A stretch of 64,000 nt of DNA from Rhabditoides inermis (GCA_963966185.1 CAWZYM010000395.1:372001-436000), one strand, 5' to 3'; shown: positions 8,626 through 21,011, counted from the stretch's first letter. Translations and numbers: made by a program. Notes: generated by a model from the sequence alone, not told the origin.

Positions 8626-11600
8626 AGGAGAAAGAGAAGGATGGAGGAGAAGGAGAAGGATGGAGGAGAAGGAGAAGGATGGAGGAGAAGGATGGAGGAA
8701 AAGGAGAAGGATGGAAGAGAAGGAGAAGAATGGAGGAGAAGGAGAAGGATGAAGGAGAAGGAGAAGGATGGAGGAGAAGGAGAAGGATGGAGGAGAAGGA
8801 TGAAGGAGAAGGAGAAGGATGGAGGAGAAGGAGAAGGATGGAGGAGAAGGAGAAGGATGGAGGAGAAGGAGAAGGATGGAGAAGAAGGAGAAAGATGGAG
8901 GAGAAGAAGAAGGATGGAGGAGAAGGAGAAGGATGGAGGAGAAGGATGGAGGAAAAGGAGAAGGATGGAAGAGAAGGAGAAGAATGGAGGAGAAGGAGAA
9001 GGATGGAGGAGAAGGATGGAGGAGAAGGAGAAGGATGGAGGAAAAGGAGAAGGATGGAGGAGAAGGAGAAGGATGGAGGAGAAGGAGAAGGATGGAGAAG
9101 AAGGAGAAAGATGGAGAAAAAGGAGAAGGGTGGAGGAGAAGGAGAAGGATGGAGGAGAAGGAGAAGGATGGAGGAGAAGGATGGAGAAGAAGGAGAAGGA
9201 TGGAGGAGAAGGAGAAGGATGGAGGAGAAGGAGAAGGATTGAGGAGAAGGAGAAGGATGGAGAAGAAGGAGAAAGATGGAGAAAAAGGAGAAGGGTGGAG
9301 GAGAAGGAGAAGGGTGGAGGAGAAGGAGAAAGATGGAGGAGAAGGAGAAAGATGGAGGAAAAGGAGAAGAATGGAGGAGAAGGAGAAGGATGGAGGAGAA
9401 GGAGAAGGATGGATGAGAAGGAGAAGGATGGAGGAGATGGAGAAGGATGGAGGAGAAGGAGAAGGATGGAGGAGAAGGAGAAGGATGGAGGAGATGGAGA
9501 AGGATGGAGGAGAAGGAGAAGGATGGAGGAAAAGGAGAAGGATGGAGAAGGAGAAGGATGGAAGAGAAGGAGAAGGATGGAGGAGAAGGAGAAGGATGGA
9601 GGAGAAGGAGAAGGATGGAGGAGAAGGAGAAGGATGGAGGAAAAGGAGAAGGATGGAGAAGGATAAGGATGGAAGAGAAGGAGAAGGATGGAGGAGAAGG
9701 AGAAGGATGGAGGAGAAGGAGAAGGATGGAGGAGAAGGAGAAGGATGGAGGAGAAGGAGAAGGATGGAGGAGAAGGATGGAGGAGAAGGAGAAGGATGGA
9801 GGAGAAGGAGAAGGATGGAGGAGAAGGATGGAGGAGAAGGAGAAGGATGGAGGAGAAGGAGAAAGATGGAGGAGAAGGAGAAGGATGGAGGAGAAGAAGA
9901 AGGATGGAGAAGAAGGAGAAAGATGGAAAAAAGGAGAAGGGTGGAGGAGAAGGAGAAGGGTGGAGGAGAAGGAGAAAGATGGAGGAGAAGGAGAAAGATG
10001 GAGGAAAAGGAGAAGGATGGAGAAGAAGGAGAAGGATGGAGGAGAAGGAGAAGGATGGAGGAGAAGGATGGAGGAGAAGGAGAAGGATGAAGGAGAAGGA
10101 GAAGGATGGAGGAGAAGGAGAAGGATGGAGAAGAAGGAGAAAGATGGAAGAGAAGGAGAAGGATGGAGGAGAAGGAGAAGGATGGAGGAAAAGGAGAAGG
10201 ATGGAGAAGGAGAAGGATGGAAGAGAAGGAGAAGGATGGAGGAGAAGGAGAAAGATGGAGGAAAAGGAGAAGGATGGAGGAGAAGGAGAAGGATGGAGGA
10301 GAAGGAGAAGGGTGGAGGAGAAGGAGAAAGATGGAGGAGAAGGAGAAAGATGGAGGAAAAGGAGAAGGATGGAGGAGAAGGAGAAGGATGGAGGAGAAGG
10401 AGAAGGATGGATGAGAAGGAGAAGGATGGAAGAGAAGGAGAAGGATGGAGGAGAAGGAGAAGGATGGAGGAGAAGGAGAAGGATGGAGGAGAAGGAGAAG
10501 GATGGAGGAGAAGGAGAAGAATGGAGGAGAAGGAGAAGGATGGAGGAGAAGGAGAAAGATGGAGGAGAAGGAGAAAGATGGAGGAAAAGGAGAAGGATGG
10601 AGGAGAAGGAGAAGGATGGAGGAAAAGGAGAAGGATGGAGAAGGAGAAGGATGGAAGAGAAGGAGAAGGATGGAGGAGAAGGAGAAGGATGGAGGAGAAG
10701 GAGAAGGATGGAGGAGAAGGAGAAGGGTGGAGGAGAAGGAGAAAGATGGAGGAGAAGGAGAAAGATGGAGGAGAAGGAGAAGGATGGAGGAGAAGGAGAA
10801 GGATGGAGGAGAAGGATGGAGGAAAAGGAGAAGGATGGAAGAGAAGGAGAAGGATGGAGGAGAAGGAGAAGGATGGAGGAGAAGGAGAAGGATGGAGGAG
10901 AAGGATGGAGGAAAAGGAGAAGGATGGAGAAGGAGAAGGATGGAAGAGAAGGAGAAGGATGGAGGAGAAGGAGAAGGATGGAGGAGAAGGAGAAGGATGG
11001 AGGAGAAGGAGAAGGATGGAGGAGAAGGATGGAGGAGAAGGATGGAGGAGAAGGAGAAGGATGGAGGAGAAGGAGAAGGATGGAGGAGAAGGAGAAGGAT
11101 GGAGAAGAAGGAGAAAGATGGAGAAAAAGGAGAAGGATGGAGGAGAAGGAGAAAGATGGAGGAAAAGGAGAAGGATGGAGGAGAAGGAGAAGGATGGAGG
11201 AGAAGGAGAAGGATGGAGGAGAAGGAGAAGGATGGATGAGAAGGAGAAGGATGGAGGAGATGGAGAAGGATGGAGGAGAAGGAGAAGGATGGAGGAGAAG
11301 GAGAAGGATGGAGGAAAAGGAGAAGGATGGAGAAGGAGAAGGATTAAAGAGAAGGAGAAGGATGGAGGAGAAGGAGAAGGATGGAGGAGAAGGAGAAGGA
11401 TGGAGGAGAAGTAGAAAGATGGAGGAGAAGGAGAAGGATGGAGGAGAAGGAGAAGGATGGAGGAGAAGGAGAAAGATGGAGGAAAAGGGGAAGGATGGAG
11501 GAGAACGAGAAGGATGGAGGAAAAGGGGGGAAAGGGGAGAAGGAGGAGAAGGAGGAGAAGGAGGAGAAGAAGGAAAAGGGGTAGAAGGGGTAGAAGAAGG

Positions 11601-11660
11601 AGAAGGGGTAGAAGAAGGAGAAGGGGAGAAGGAGAAGAAGGAGGGAAAGGAGTAGTGGAG
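8626..11660 (+). repeat. 3-kb minisatellite with 19-bp unit
   Basis: About 160 tandem copies of the unit atggaggagaaggagaagg and close variants (some 13-bp units lacking one gaaggag step; aga/aaa/ggg substitutions). The plus strand is almost all purine, with one T per unit. Because 19 is not a multiple of 3, every plus frame shows the same 19-residue peptide period ([19 protein letters not shown]). The minus strand shows a Ser/Pro/Leu counterpart. The 1069-residue minus ORF and the several overlapping plus ORFs are therefore by-products of the repeat. The right end (11540-11660) degrades into GGA/GAA-rich sequence. Confidence 0.95.
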
Positions 11661-12486
11661 AAGGAAGAGACGGAGGAGACAATCAGAACCAGATGACCAA
11701 GTTGAACTTCAACGAAGAGGTGGGCGGAGCTTTGTGAGCTGACTGTCTTTTTATGGTGGAAGTCTTTATAGACAGGAAGTAAGTGGATCCTGAAAAGTAC
11801 CGCCACAAGCGTACTTCTCATAACATGAAACATCTAATTGTAGAGTATGGGATGATTGTGGCAGATACTTATTCCCTCGCTTATCATTTTATGTCCGTTT
11901 CACCTTCCAATGCACCTGAATTTCACAAGGACGGTTGACTCGAAGGGGGATCGAACCAGCAACCTTGATAGATAGACGAATACTCTATCAACTGACGAAT
12001 GAGCCCCTGGTTAAGATTTAGATTGTGATGAATATAATTGATTGATTTCAGAGACCAATAAAAATGTGATGTATGTGATGAATGCAGCACATATTTCATA
12101 TTCATAATCTACTATCATATTATGAGCTACGATCACCGCGTGATTTCTATAATTGATGTTTGATCATTTATAAATTTCATGGCATGGCGTCTATGTTCTT
12201 TTTCGGTAAGGGTTCCTTCTGTGAGAGTCTCCTGTCTCCTTCCTTAACGATAACATAACCATGCGACTAAGCAACAGATTTGACGACGCGAGTGTTTTCA
12301 TTTTTTGCGAGTGTTTGTTTTCATTTTCGCGAATGTAGCATTGTGGGGCTGTAAAACAGAGTGCGATTTCGAAGAGATAGAGGATGAGAGCGGAGGGTTA
12401 TGTTAGTGTTGATCTGTGAGAGTAATAGTCCACGTCGAAGCGTGTGCAGCAACGCAAATCCCCATGCTACCTCTCCTCTCTCCCCT

Positions 12487-12496
<10 letters not shown>
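11661..12496. other. Intergenic region
   Basis: Apart from the tRNA-like relic at 11936-12005, I see no gene. It presumably includes the promoter of the DUF229 gene. Confidence 0.5.
11936..12005 (-). pseudogene. tRNA-like relic (degenerate tRNA or tRNA-derived SINE head)
   Basis: On the minus strand an A-box-like segment (cgtcagttgatagag) and a perfect B-box (ggttcgatccc) are correctly spaced. The acceptor ends pair GGCTC with GAGTC (one G-T). The T stem (GCTGG against CCCCT) and the D stem have mismatches, and I cannot fold a clean anticodon arm. This is a decayed tRNA gene or SINE head rather than a functional tRNA. Confidence 0.45.

Positions 12497-12533
<37 letters not shown>
12497..12533 (+). 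repeat. (CT)n tract in DUF229 leader
   Basis: Poly-C run passing into about 17 ct units, 38 bp before the DUF229 ATG. Confidence 0.85.
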
Positions 12534-12536
<3 letters not shown>

Positions 12537-12570
12537 CACGGACATAGGCATTCGATGCATCTGTTTGGCT

Positions 12571-15273
12571 ATGGTTCGGTTCTACCTGAAAGACGTTGCC
12601 TACGTGAGTCTCCGTTTTCTCCTGCTATGTTACCTTTCTTCAGGTGTCGGCGACTCTCCTTCTAGTAGGCTCATTCATGTTTCTCAACATGCATCCATCT
12701 TCCCATTTCTCTTTACCCCACATCACTTACTCGAAAACGAAATGGAATAATAAATCGACGCACATGTTCGAGAACACATGTAAATTTCCGTTCATTGCCC
12801 CAGCCGATCCATCGCTCAAGGTATCATGATCACATCTTCCTGAATAACCCGGAACAACAGGGCTACATCGAGAATCTGGACAGCTTCCAATGTCCAGAGT
12901 GGAAGGATCCCCCAGTGGAGGTGACGAGAGATGAACACGGAACATTCCTCCTACAACCACAAAACAAAGACATAGTGTGTAAAGTGAGTTCATGAGTTAC
13001 ATTTATATCCTTTCATTACTTTCGTACATCTGCTTGTATGTATAGGTACGCGAGCTGACTGGAGCGTTGTTTCCTGATGCAGGCTCAGTGAAGGAGGGAT
13101 TCCCGGAGGATGCGCCTCTCGGAAAGAACTTCTCCGTCAATGCAGACAACTTTTTGATCAAGTGTACAAGATCGAACGGTTTGCGCGTTTATGAGAGAGC
13201 CTACATGGGTATCCGGAATGTTAGCAGTGTTCTGCTAGTCACTCCTCCGGGTATGTTTCGTGTTCCGTCTCCTTGTCGTTCATTCTTATTCAGTCACCCC
13301 ACCCGCACCCCGTCCCCTTCCATTCGACGTGCGTACCCTCTCCATCTCCATTCTCGTATTCGATTCCACCAGTCGCACGCAGTTCATTCGACACATGCCT
13401 CGCACGTGGAAGCTCATGGGGGAGATGGGCTTCGTTACTCTCAACGGATACAACAAGGTTGCGTGTGTTTATGACGTGTGTCTCACTCCACTGCAGATTG
13501 GCGACAATAGTGCGGTGAATCTCACTCCGATCCTCGCACGACCCCTCAACGCGACGCTATCCGTCAGCAAGTTCGACAGGTTTGGAGACGTGAACGTCGC
13601 CAAGAGTCTGCCGTATAACCAGAGAATCGTTCCCGACACGATCCCCTTCCTCTGGAAGACCATGAAAGGTACTGAAATGTATGGGCTAAAGGGCTAAAGC
13701 TGGCTCTTTTCAGAGCGCGGTTGCACGACCCTTTTGAATGATGACATCATGCACGTGGATCGAGGCCTGTTTCACTACAGGTGAGAGGGAGGGAGGGATC
13801 GATCAATCGCCATTGCAGTGAGAGCTACTTCCGCCAAGGATTCGACGCTCCGCCCACTGACCACTACTACAGGCCGTACTACGTCAAGCTATACAAGGTA
13901 CGTTCAGAAGACGATCTCATGACATTCAGATGTCATTCAGATGTTGTCCAACAAGTGGTCCCTATGCGTGAAGGATAGGCTGCTTTGTGACGAGTTCCTC
14001 TTCCCCTGGGCCGAGTTTGAGAAGGCATACGCCCACCAGTGCCACTTCTCATTCAATTTCATCACCTCCCTCACCCACGATCTTCCGTCCAATCTGCAGC
14101 TGGCGGATAGGGAGCTGTTCAGTCGACTAGACACAATGCGGAGGGAAGGTGAGAGACGGGAATAACGGATGATAATGGTATGATAATCTATTCAGCCACT
14201 CTGAACAACACTGTCTTGCTGATCATGGGAGACCACGGCCATCGAGTGAGCAAGATACAAATCACGTACGCGGGCAGGATAGAGGAGAGGGCGAGTCACA
14301 TGAGCATCTACCTCCCGCCGGGGTTCAGGGAGGCGTTCTCCCGAGAGACCAGGCAACTAGAGAGGAACGCCAATAGGTTCACCAGGTGGGAACGGTGATG
14401 CGAACATGTAAGTATGTGTTCCAGTAACCTTGACGTGCACGAGATGCTGTTGGATATAGTGGACCAGCGACTGGCGGACGCGAGTCGCGGAATCGACCCT
14501 CTCCGCAGAGGAACCTCCCTGTTTACGTACGCAACTCCTCATGATTTTCTGAAAACTGTATTGGTTGCAGTGAGATTCCGGCTGATCGCGACTGCGTCGA
14601 GAACAATGTGCCAGAAAACTTTTGCCTGTGCATGCAGGATGGAACACAGTTCCTTAAAGGTTTATTTGTCTATTATATATCTCATTGCATGAAGTAAAAA
14701 AGGTTTCTAGAATTTGTGAGAGTGAGGAATTTAGTTTAGGGAGTGAGTATTATTAATGGGTAAAACTTTAACGGTAAAACATTAATTAATTAATATTTTG
14801 AAGGTAAGAAACCGTCGCATAAAACAATGGACACAATCATTCGGAAGCATCTCGCCAAACATCCCTGCTTCGATCCGCCGACACTGGAGTGCGATGAAGA
14901 GTAAGCATTCCCACAGTCCCCGTACCTCATTGCCCCGTTGAGATACGAGGTCCTCACCACAAACAACGCGGTGCGACTCGGTCTCCGCAACAAGATTGAC
15001 TACCTACGGCGGATGCGGGAGAAGGCGGCGAGCAGAGTGAGTACCTTCCCTCTGACACACCAAAATCCTCTCCAGATCGTGTTCGTGGAGCGGCGCTGTA
15101 GCGTGCGTCTCCTCACCGGAGTGAGCCTCTCCCTCACGGCACGACTGCGGATGGAAGTGCACACGGGGAAGCTGTCGATGCCCCTCGGACCCCTCGTCTC
15201 CTCTCCCCGAACCCTCCCCTGCCAAGCAACCACACCCGAAGAGTGGTGCGCGTGCAGGCTCACTACACACTAG
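12571..15273 (+). CDS. DUF229 family protein (nematode sulfatase/alkaline-phosphatase fold)
   Basis: DUF229 proteins are a large nematode family, usually type II membrane or secreted, with an alkaline-phosphatase/sulfatase fold and unproven substrates. The start [11 protein letters not shown] is followed by a hydrophobic anchor ([13 protein letters not shown]). Core motifs in order: [101 protein letters not shown] (metal-binding Asp/His) and a Cys-rich C-terminus ([21 protein letters not shown]). Roughly a dozen exons, with stop at 15271-15273 and AATAAA at 15437-15442. A 40-nt intron at 12821-12860 removes an apparent frameshift. The protein looks full length. Confidence 0.9.
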
Positions 15274-15299
15274 ACACAACCTCCTTTCTACACCGCACG

Positions 15300-15301
<2 letters not shown>

Positions 15302-15346
<45 letters not shown>
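15302..15346 (+). repeat. (CT)n microsatellite in DUF229 3' UTR
   Basis: Uninterrupted tc repeat between the DUF229 stop and its AATAAA. Confidence 0.9.
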
Positions 15347-15348
<2 letters not shown>

Positions 15349-15518
15349 GTGTACAGTCCATTGTCCGCCCGACCTTGCATGTCTCCCCGCCCGCTTCAGC
15401 TTCTTCTGACCCTGACTGATCTATCGTGCCTTCTCGAATAAATGTGCCTACCTAGTTGTCGCGTGTGTGTTGGTGGCAGGCTGGCAGGGGCGAACCGGTC
15501 GCGTGTCTCGAGGGGACT

Positions 15519-15600
15519 CACCTCTCTCTCTCTCCCTCTCTCTCTCCCTCTCTCTCTCTCCCTCTCTCTCCCCTCTCTCTCCTCTCTTTCTCTCTCCATG
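15519..15600 (+). repeat. CT-rich interrupted microsatellite
   Basis: tctctc repeats broken by ccctc units, just past the DUF229 poly(A) signal. Confidence 0.8.
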
Positions 15601-16138
15601 CACTGTTTACAATCTGTCGCGCGTGCCTGCCAACTTTTGTTTGTTTCCAGTGGCAATTCCACGCGCATTTCACCCTGCCTCGATTATTCCCCTTGTCTCA
15701 CTCTCTTTCAGTTCATTTTTTGCATCCATTTCTATAGTACAGCGTATTGATTTCTCTTCGCTGCCATTTTGGCATTGTACCCCGGCAACAGCTGATCGGC
15801 AGTGAGCGGGAAACCGGTATTGCAGCCAGGGAGTGGGTGAAATGGAGAGTGGGGGAGAGAAGCGGTGGCCGGCGAGAGTGCGTGTGACCCTTGGAGAGGC
15901 GGGAGGGGCGCGAGAGTGAGGTCGTTTGTAACCTTGCAGCTGGCCCGAGCCATTCCAATGCATGTCCATCAAATCATGCCATCATCGCATTGTAATAAGC
16001 TCCGCTCGATGCAAATCTCCCACTATCTCATACGCGTTGTTCTCTCTGCGCGGTATTCTGTCCATCTAATCATCACTCTTTTCGTTTCATGATGTTTTGT
16101 TTTTCGTTATGTGTTTGTCTTTATTGTTATTGTTTCAG

Positions 16139-16747
16139 ATGCGCTATGTGTTTTTGGTGGGAGTGGCTTTGACTGTCGGTGTCATCTCCTATTCCCGAGC
16201 CGAGAACTTCACTTCCGAATGCATCAGAAGGGTGCGAAAATAGCATTTTGTTGGTTTGATTTAAAAAAGATGGTTTAAAAAAAATCACGCACTCTTCCAA
16301 GAAAACTTCCTCGAAAATAAGCAATAAAAATATTTTCTAGGCTTCCAACACGCACTGTTCCGTATTTTCCAACTGTTGTGAACACAGATGCCGACGCGCC
16401 AAACAAAAAGTGAAATATTAATAAGAATTGCTTAGCGTTCTTCTTTTACAATCACACTTTTCAGGAAAATCGTTGTGTTGTGAGTACAGAGGGCATCCGA
16501 CAAGACAGGAGTCAGTGCGAATGGTGGGATCAAAATTCATTTATTGGATTTAGATTTGTATTCCATAAAATGCCATAGAGTGTTTAATTTTTAAGTAATT
16601 TGCATATTCTTCAGTGATACCGTCTCTCCGCTCCGTCCTCTCACCGATCCGTACACTCGATCGAAGAAGATTAGCAAGATAGACCTGATCGCAGGCATCC
16701 TTCTCATTTTCGTCATCGACATGCTCCTTCTGTCATTCACGTTCTGA
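16139..16747 (+). CDS. Small Cys-rich type I membrane protein with cystine-knot-like spacing
   Basis: Four exons (16139-16231, 16341-16409, 16465-16523, 16615-16747) give about 115 residues. A signal peptide (MRYVFLVGVALTVGVISYS) leads to a short extracellular part and then a C-terminal helix (LIAGILLIFVIDMLLLSF) before TGA. Cysteines in the ectodomain follow C-X8-C-X5-CC-X3-C-X9-C and then C-X-C. The first six resemble an inhibitor-cystine-knot framework. The ATG directly follows tgtttcag, a likely SL acceptor. I recognise no named family. The Cys pattern is observed; a knot fold is inference. Confidence 0.75.
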
Positions 16748-18447
16748 TGCCTTTCCTGTTAAGATTATTGTACAATTCCACTCAGCTTTCACGAAACGCT
16801 CCCATTCTCATACGAGTACGGTTTTTTTCTGAATAAATTGTTGAACTTTACACATTCAGCATCCAGTCTGTGGTCTGCGACAGAATAAGCGGAATATAGA
16901 ACCAAACTGAAAATATTCGCAAAATAATACTTATCTCTTTCTAGTTATGTGATCAGTATAATAACTTTTTAACTCGTCTTCTAAAATGTTTAAACTTTAG
17001 AGAGGGAACTTTAGAGAGAGCGGGGGAAATGGGTTGAACATTTTACATGAAATCACAATCACAACAATAAATATGAAGAAAAACATGCAGTATGATATTG
17101 GCATGCCGGGGATTACAGTTCATTAGTGATCGAGGTTAGGTTTGGACCACGATTCTGGATAGAAATTCGTACCCGTACGACACTTGATTGATCATATCAC
17201 AAATAACCATTCCAATAGAGTGTCATGGTAGACGCTGCAGATGTTACGGACGTTGCTTCCACACAGTCACACGTATCTCCTCGCGCCAGTGATACTACTG
17301 CGTCCGATTGAGCTTCTGCATTGCATTGCTCAAGGGTCTTCGCGCGGATCATTCGGTCGAACCGACCGCACAGCGCGAGGAAAGAAGTGAGATTTTTTTC
17401 TTATTTCTGTTCTATTCACATTTGCAAACATTAATTAGCAAAATAGGAAATACTCAATGTGGCGTAAAAACCACCGCAATTCCACTGTATGTACGCGTCT
17501 CTGATTCCAAACATCTAACAGTTGTGTTGTTGTACGGACAACAAGTGTGTTTGAGAGTAGTAGAGGTGAGGTGAGCGCCCTGGTTTGAGAGTTTCTATCG
17601 TTTGACAGGTGTGGAGTAATGATACATATGCGTCGCTGGCGATCAGATAGCATCCCAGCAGAGACAAGACCTGTCTATGCTCTGTGATCATGACAAAATA
17701 TGAGCACCCAGCACTATATAGCATACACAAACCTCTGTCTCCTTTCGACTGTCGAGCGAAACATCTTTTTTTTACTTGTGTCTCACGAAACTATTATTAT
17801 TTGCGTAAATGAGCGTGAATGAAACTCTGTCCTCTCCTTTTCTCCCTCGCCACTCTCTTTTCCTTTGTTACATCTATCATCTATCTATTTGTTGCCCTCA
17901 CCAAATCTCCACCTCTAACTCATGTTTAATCTTATCGTAAAACAAATAGTAGCACGTGTATGTGTATCATCTGTGCTGAGGTGGGGGTGAATGATAGTCA
18001 ACACAACGATATGATACGAGATTCAGTTAAGACAAGTAGTATGTTGTCGGAAGGCCGCATCTCCTCTCATGTTCTATGTCTCTCTGTCCCATTTCTCGCA
18101 GGCGAACTCGCTATGTGTTCAATCGGTCAGCACCATCGATTCGCCCCCAGTCACAGAGTGAGAGTGAGAGATCTCGCCCCGCGCTGCCCCACTCTGCTCC
18201 CCCCCCCCCCCCCCCCCGACCACAAACAGCTGATCACACTTTTATGCACGCTCCCTCGTGTTCGCGTGTTGTCTCGCGGCTATTTCATGTTTCTATATTC
18301 TCCCATGTCATTAGTCTCGTTTATGATCTTTAGATCAAACCGCTAAGATCGTAAATCGTGAATTGTTTGCGGTTGGATTACATTCGTGTGGCGGAGTGAG
18401 TTGGTATAAGATGGGTGAGACTCTCATTACATTCCCTATTTTACAGG
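16748..18447. other. Intergenic region
   Basis: Poly(A) signal for the small membrane gene near 16832. Otherwise I see no supported gene. There is a run of about 19 C at 18199-18217. Confidence 0.5.
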
Positions 18448-19636
18448 ATGCGAAGCGCCTCGCTTGTACTTCTTGCCCTCTGCGGATGGGCTGCCGCTCT
18501 TGATAATGGACTATCCAGGTAAACATGCACCTATCTCTCTCCCTCCCTCCCTCCCTCTCTCCCTCCTTCTCTCTATCTTTTTCTCTCCTCTATGCTCTAT
18601 CCCACTCTCTCTGCAGACTTCCTCCGATGGGTTGGATGTCGTGGACGGCGTTCTACTGTGAGATGGACTGCCAGAAGCATCCCCATGCCTGTATCAACGA
18701 GCAACTCTACATGGATATGGCTGATCGCATGGGTTAGTTAGTATGACATATTCCTTTTAAGTTATTCGAATCATACTCATTTGGTACAAGCGGTGAGCAA
18801 ACGCCCCAGGGGTAAACTACCGTAGTGTGCTTGTACAAACATGACAAGCCGCGGAGAAAAGACAGAGAGAGCAGAGTAGGTGATAGAAGGTAGTGAGCGT
18901 GAGGTAGAGATACCATGATAGTGAGATAATTGATATTTTCCAGCTGCGGACGGCTACCGTGACGCGGGTTATCTGGGAGTACATGTGGATGACTGCTGGA
19001 TGGAGAGACAGAGGGACAAGAATGGAAAGCTCGTCTCCGACAGGAAGCGATTCCCCTCCGGAATGCTCGGACTCAGCCGTTACGTGAGTCTCTTTCTCCC
19101 AATCCATGTGTACAGTTTTCTTGCACAGATGCACGAGAGGGGCCTGCACTTTGGAATCTACGAGGACTACGGTACGAAGACGTGCGCAGGATTTCCCGGA
19201 AGCTACGGGTTCATTCAGGTGAGTGAAATATGCGTATTTGGAAATTTTTTAATGATTACTATTTCTAGATTGATGCTGACTCTTTCGCTGAGTGGGAAGT
19301 AGACTATCTCAAACTGGACGGATGCAACATCGACACCAAGATGTATCCTGTCGGTGAGTAGATGAGAGAAATGGAGAGAAAGAGAGGGAGAGAGGGAGGG
19401 AGAGAGAGGGAAAGAGAGAGAGGGAGAGAGGGAGGGAGAGACAATGTGTGTGAAAAAGAGAGAAAGAGAAGGAAGAGAAGGGGAGAAATGGAGAGAGATG
19501 GGAGAGAGAGAGAGGGGGGGAGGTATCTGTTCTCTCTTCAGGCTACCCCGAGATGACTCGCGCTCTGAACAAGACGGGCCGCCCAATCGTCTACAGCTGC
19601 AGCTGGCCCGCATACATGATCGACCAGCCTGATCTC

Positions 19637-19680
<44 letters not shown>

Positions 19681-19862
19681 CTCTCTCATCCTTTTACCTT
19701 CAGGTCAACTACACAGTGATCGGCGAGAACTGCAACCTGTGGCGCAACTTTGACGACATCAACTCCAGCTGGGGCTCCATCCTCTCCATCATCAGCTACT
19801 ACGACCGCAATCAGGACAAGCACATCCCCACCCACGGACCCGGCGCGTGGCACGATCCCGAT

Positions 19863-19945
<83 letters not shown>

Positions 19946-20580
19946 AAGAGAATGAATCCGTACTTTCAGCTGGTGATCGGCAACGCGGGCATCACTGCGG
20001 GTATGTCTCGTGCTCAGATGGCAGTGTGGTGTGCGTGGAGCGCCCCTCTGATCATGTCGAATGACCTGCGTGCCATCGCCAGGGAGCAGGCCGACATCCT
20101 CCTCAACCGACGCGCCATCGCAGTCGACCAAGACCCCATGGGAAAGATGGCGCGCCTCGTCGCAAACGTACGTGTTTCGTTTTCGCTTCCCTTTGTTCAC
20201 CCATATGTTGCAGACGACCGACATCGGTGTGTACGTGAAGCCTATGACTCCGGTGAAGGACGGAGAGACGTCGTACGCGTTTGTCGTTCTCAACAGGAGC
20301 GAGAAGAGGGACAACGTGAGTTGTTCTTGTCTCTATTCAGTATTTATCTCCTTTTTCAGAAGGTCGAGTTTGTCTTCGAGCACGTCGGTCTGAAGGCGTC
20401 GGCTGGATACGAGGTGAGACGGCCCTGTCATTTCCATTATCATATGCTCATATCCCCCTTTAGCTGACTGACGTGTGGAGTGGCAAGAGTCTGGGAGTGG
20501 TGCATCCCTCGGACACCTACTCTGTCACCGTCCCGGCTGCCGACGCTGCCTTTGTCACCGCCACCCTAGTCGGCGCCTAG
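18448..20580 (+). CDS. gana-1: GH27 alpha-galactosidase / alpha-N-acetylgalactosaminidase
   Basis: Lysosomal glycosidase removing terminal alpha-Gal or alpha-GalNAc from glycolipids and glycoproteins; worm GANA-1 is the single relative of human GLA and NAGA. A signal peptide ([17 protein letters not shown]) precedes [12 protein letters not shown]. Then come the nucleophile motif [11 protein letters not shown], the substrate-pocket motif YSCSWPAYM, the acid/base motif [10 protein letters not shown] and [10 protein letters not shown], and finally a beta domain ending FVTATLVGA. Pocket residues Ser and Ala in SCSWPAY are the NAGA type (human GLA has Glu and Leu there). About eleven exons; several introns contain long GA/CT tracts. 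The ATG follows ttacag, a probable SL acceptor. AATAAA at 20668-20673. Confidence 0.95.
18535..18602 (+). repeat. CT-rich tract in gana-1 intron 1
   Basis: ctccctc/ctctct repeats fill most of the intron. Confidence 0.8.
19364..19520 (+). repeat. GA-rich tract in gana-1 intron
   Basis: About 150 bp of gaga/gggaga repeats between the DTKMYPV and GYPEMTR exons. Confidence 0.8.
19644..19676 (+). repeat. (CT)n in gana-1 intron
   Basis: About 16 ct units in the intron preceding [10 protein letters not shown]. Confidence 0.85.
19866..19950 (+). repeat. (GA)n in gana-1 intron
   Basis: About 40 ga units immediately after the DPDM exon donor. Unusually, the repeat begins inside the donor (gtgagagaga). 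Confidence 0.85.
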
Positions 20581-20732
20581 TCTCGGGTCACACATACAAC
20601 ACAGCCAATTCCACATTGCCCACCAAAACTAGCTCAGTATTTATTATTAAACACACACTTTGCTGCAATAAATGTGCGCATACAAAGTTTATACATGATG
20701 GTTTATTGTACATATGGCGAGAAGTGAGAGGT

Positions 20733-20952
20733 TCACTTGCGTCCCATGCCCATGCCGACTCCCATTCCGTTGTAGCCGCCGCCCATGCCTCCGTTCATTC
20801 CATAGCCGCCTCCCATTCCGTGGTAGCCGTATCCGCCGCCCATAGGGTTCATCATGCCTCCATAGCCACCGCCCATACCGTAGCCTGAAAGAGAGGATTA
20901 GATAGGTGATGAGAGAGAGACGGGAGAAAGAGAGGGAGATATGGATATAGAG

Positions 20953-21011
<59 letters not shown>

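Noticed and set aside
8624..11833. 1069-codon minus-strand ORF and several long plus-strand ORFs (up to 655 codons)
   Set aside because: They are automatic consequences of the 19-bp repeat: every frame gives the same 19-residue period, and flanking sequence shows no start context, introns or homology.
12821..12860. Apparent frameshift in the DUF229 gene
   Set aside because: A 40-nt GT-AG intron restores the frame exactly, giving DPSLK joined to [11 protein letters not shown].
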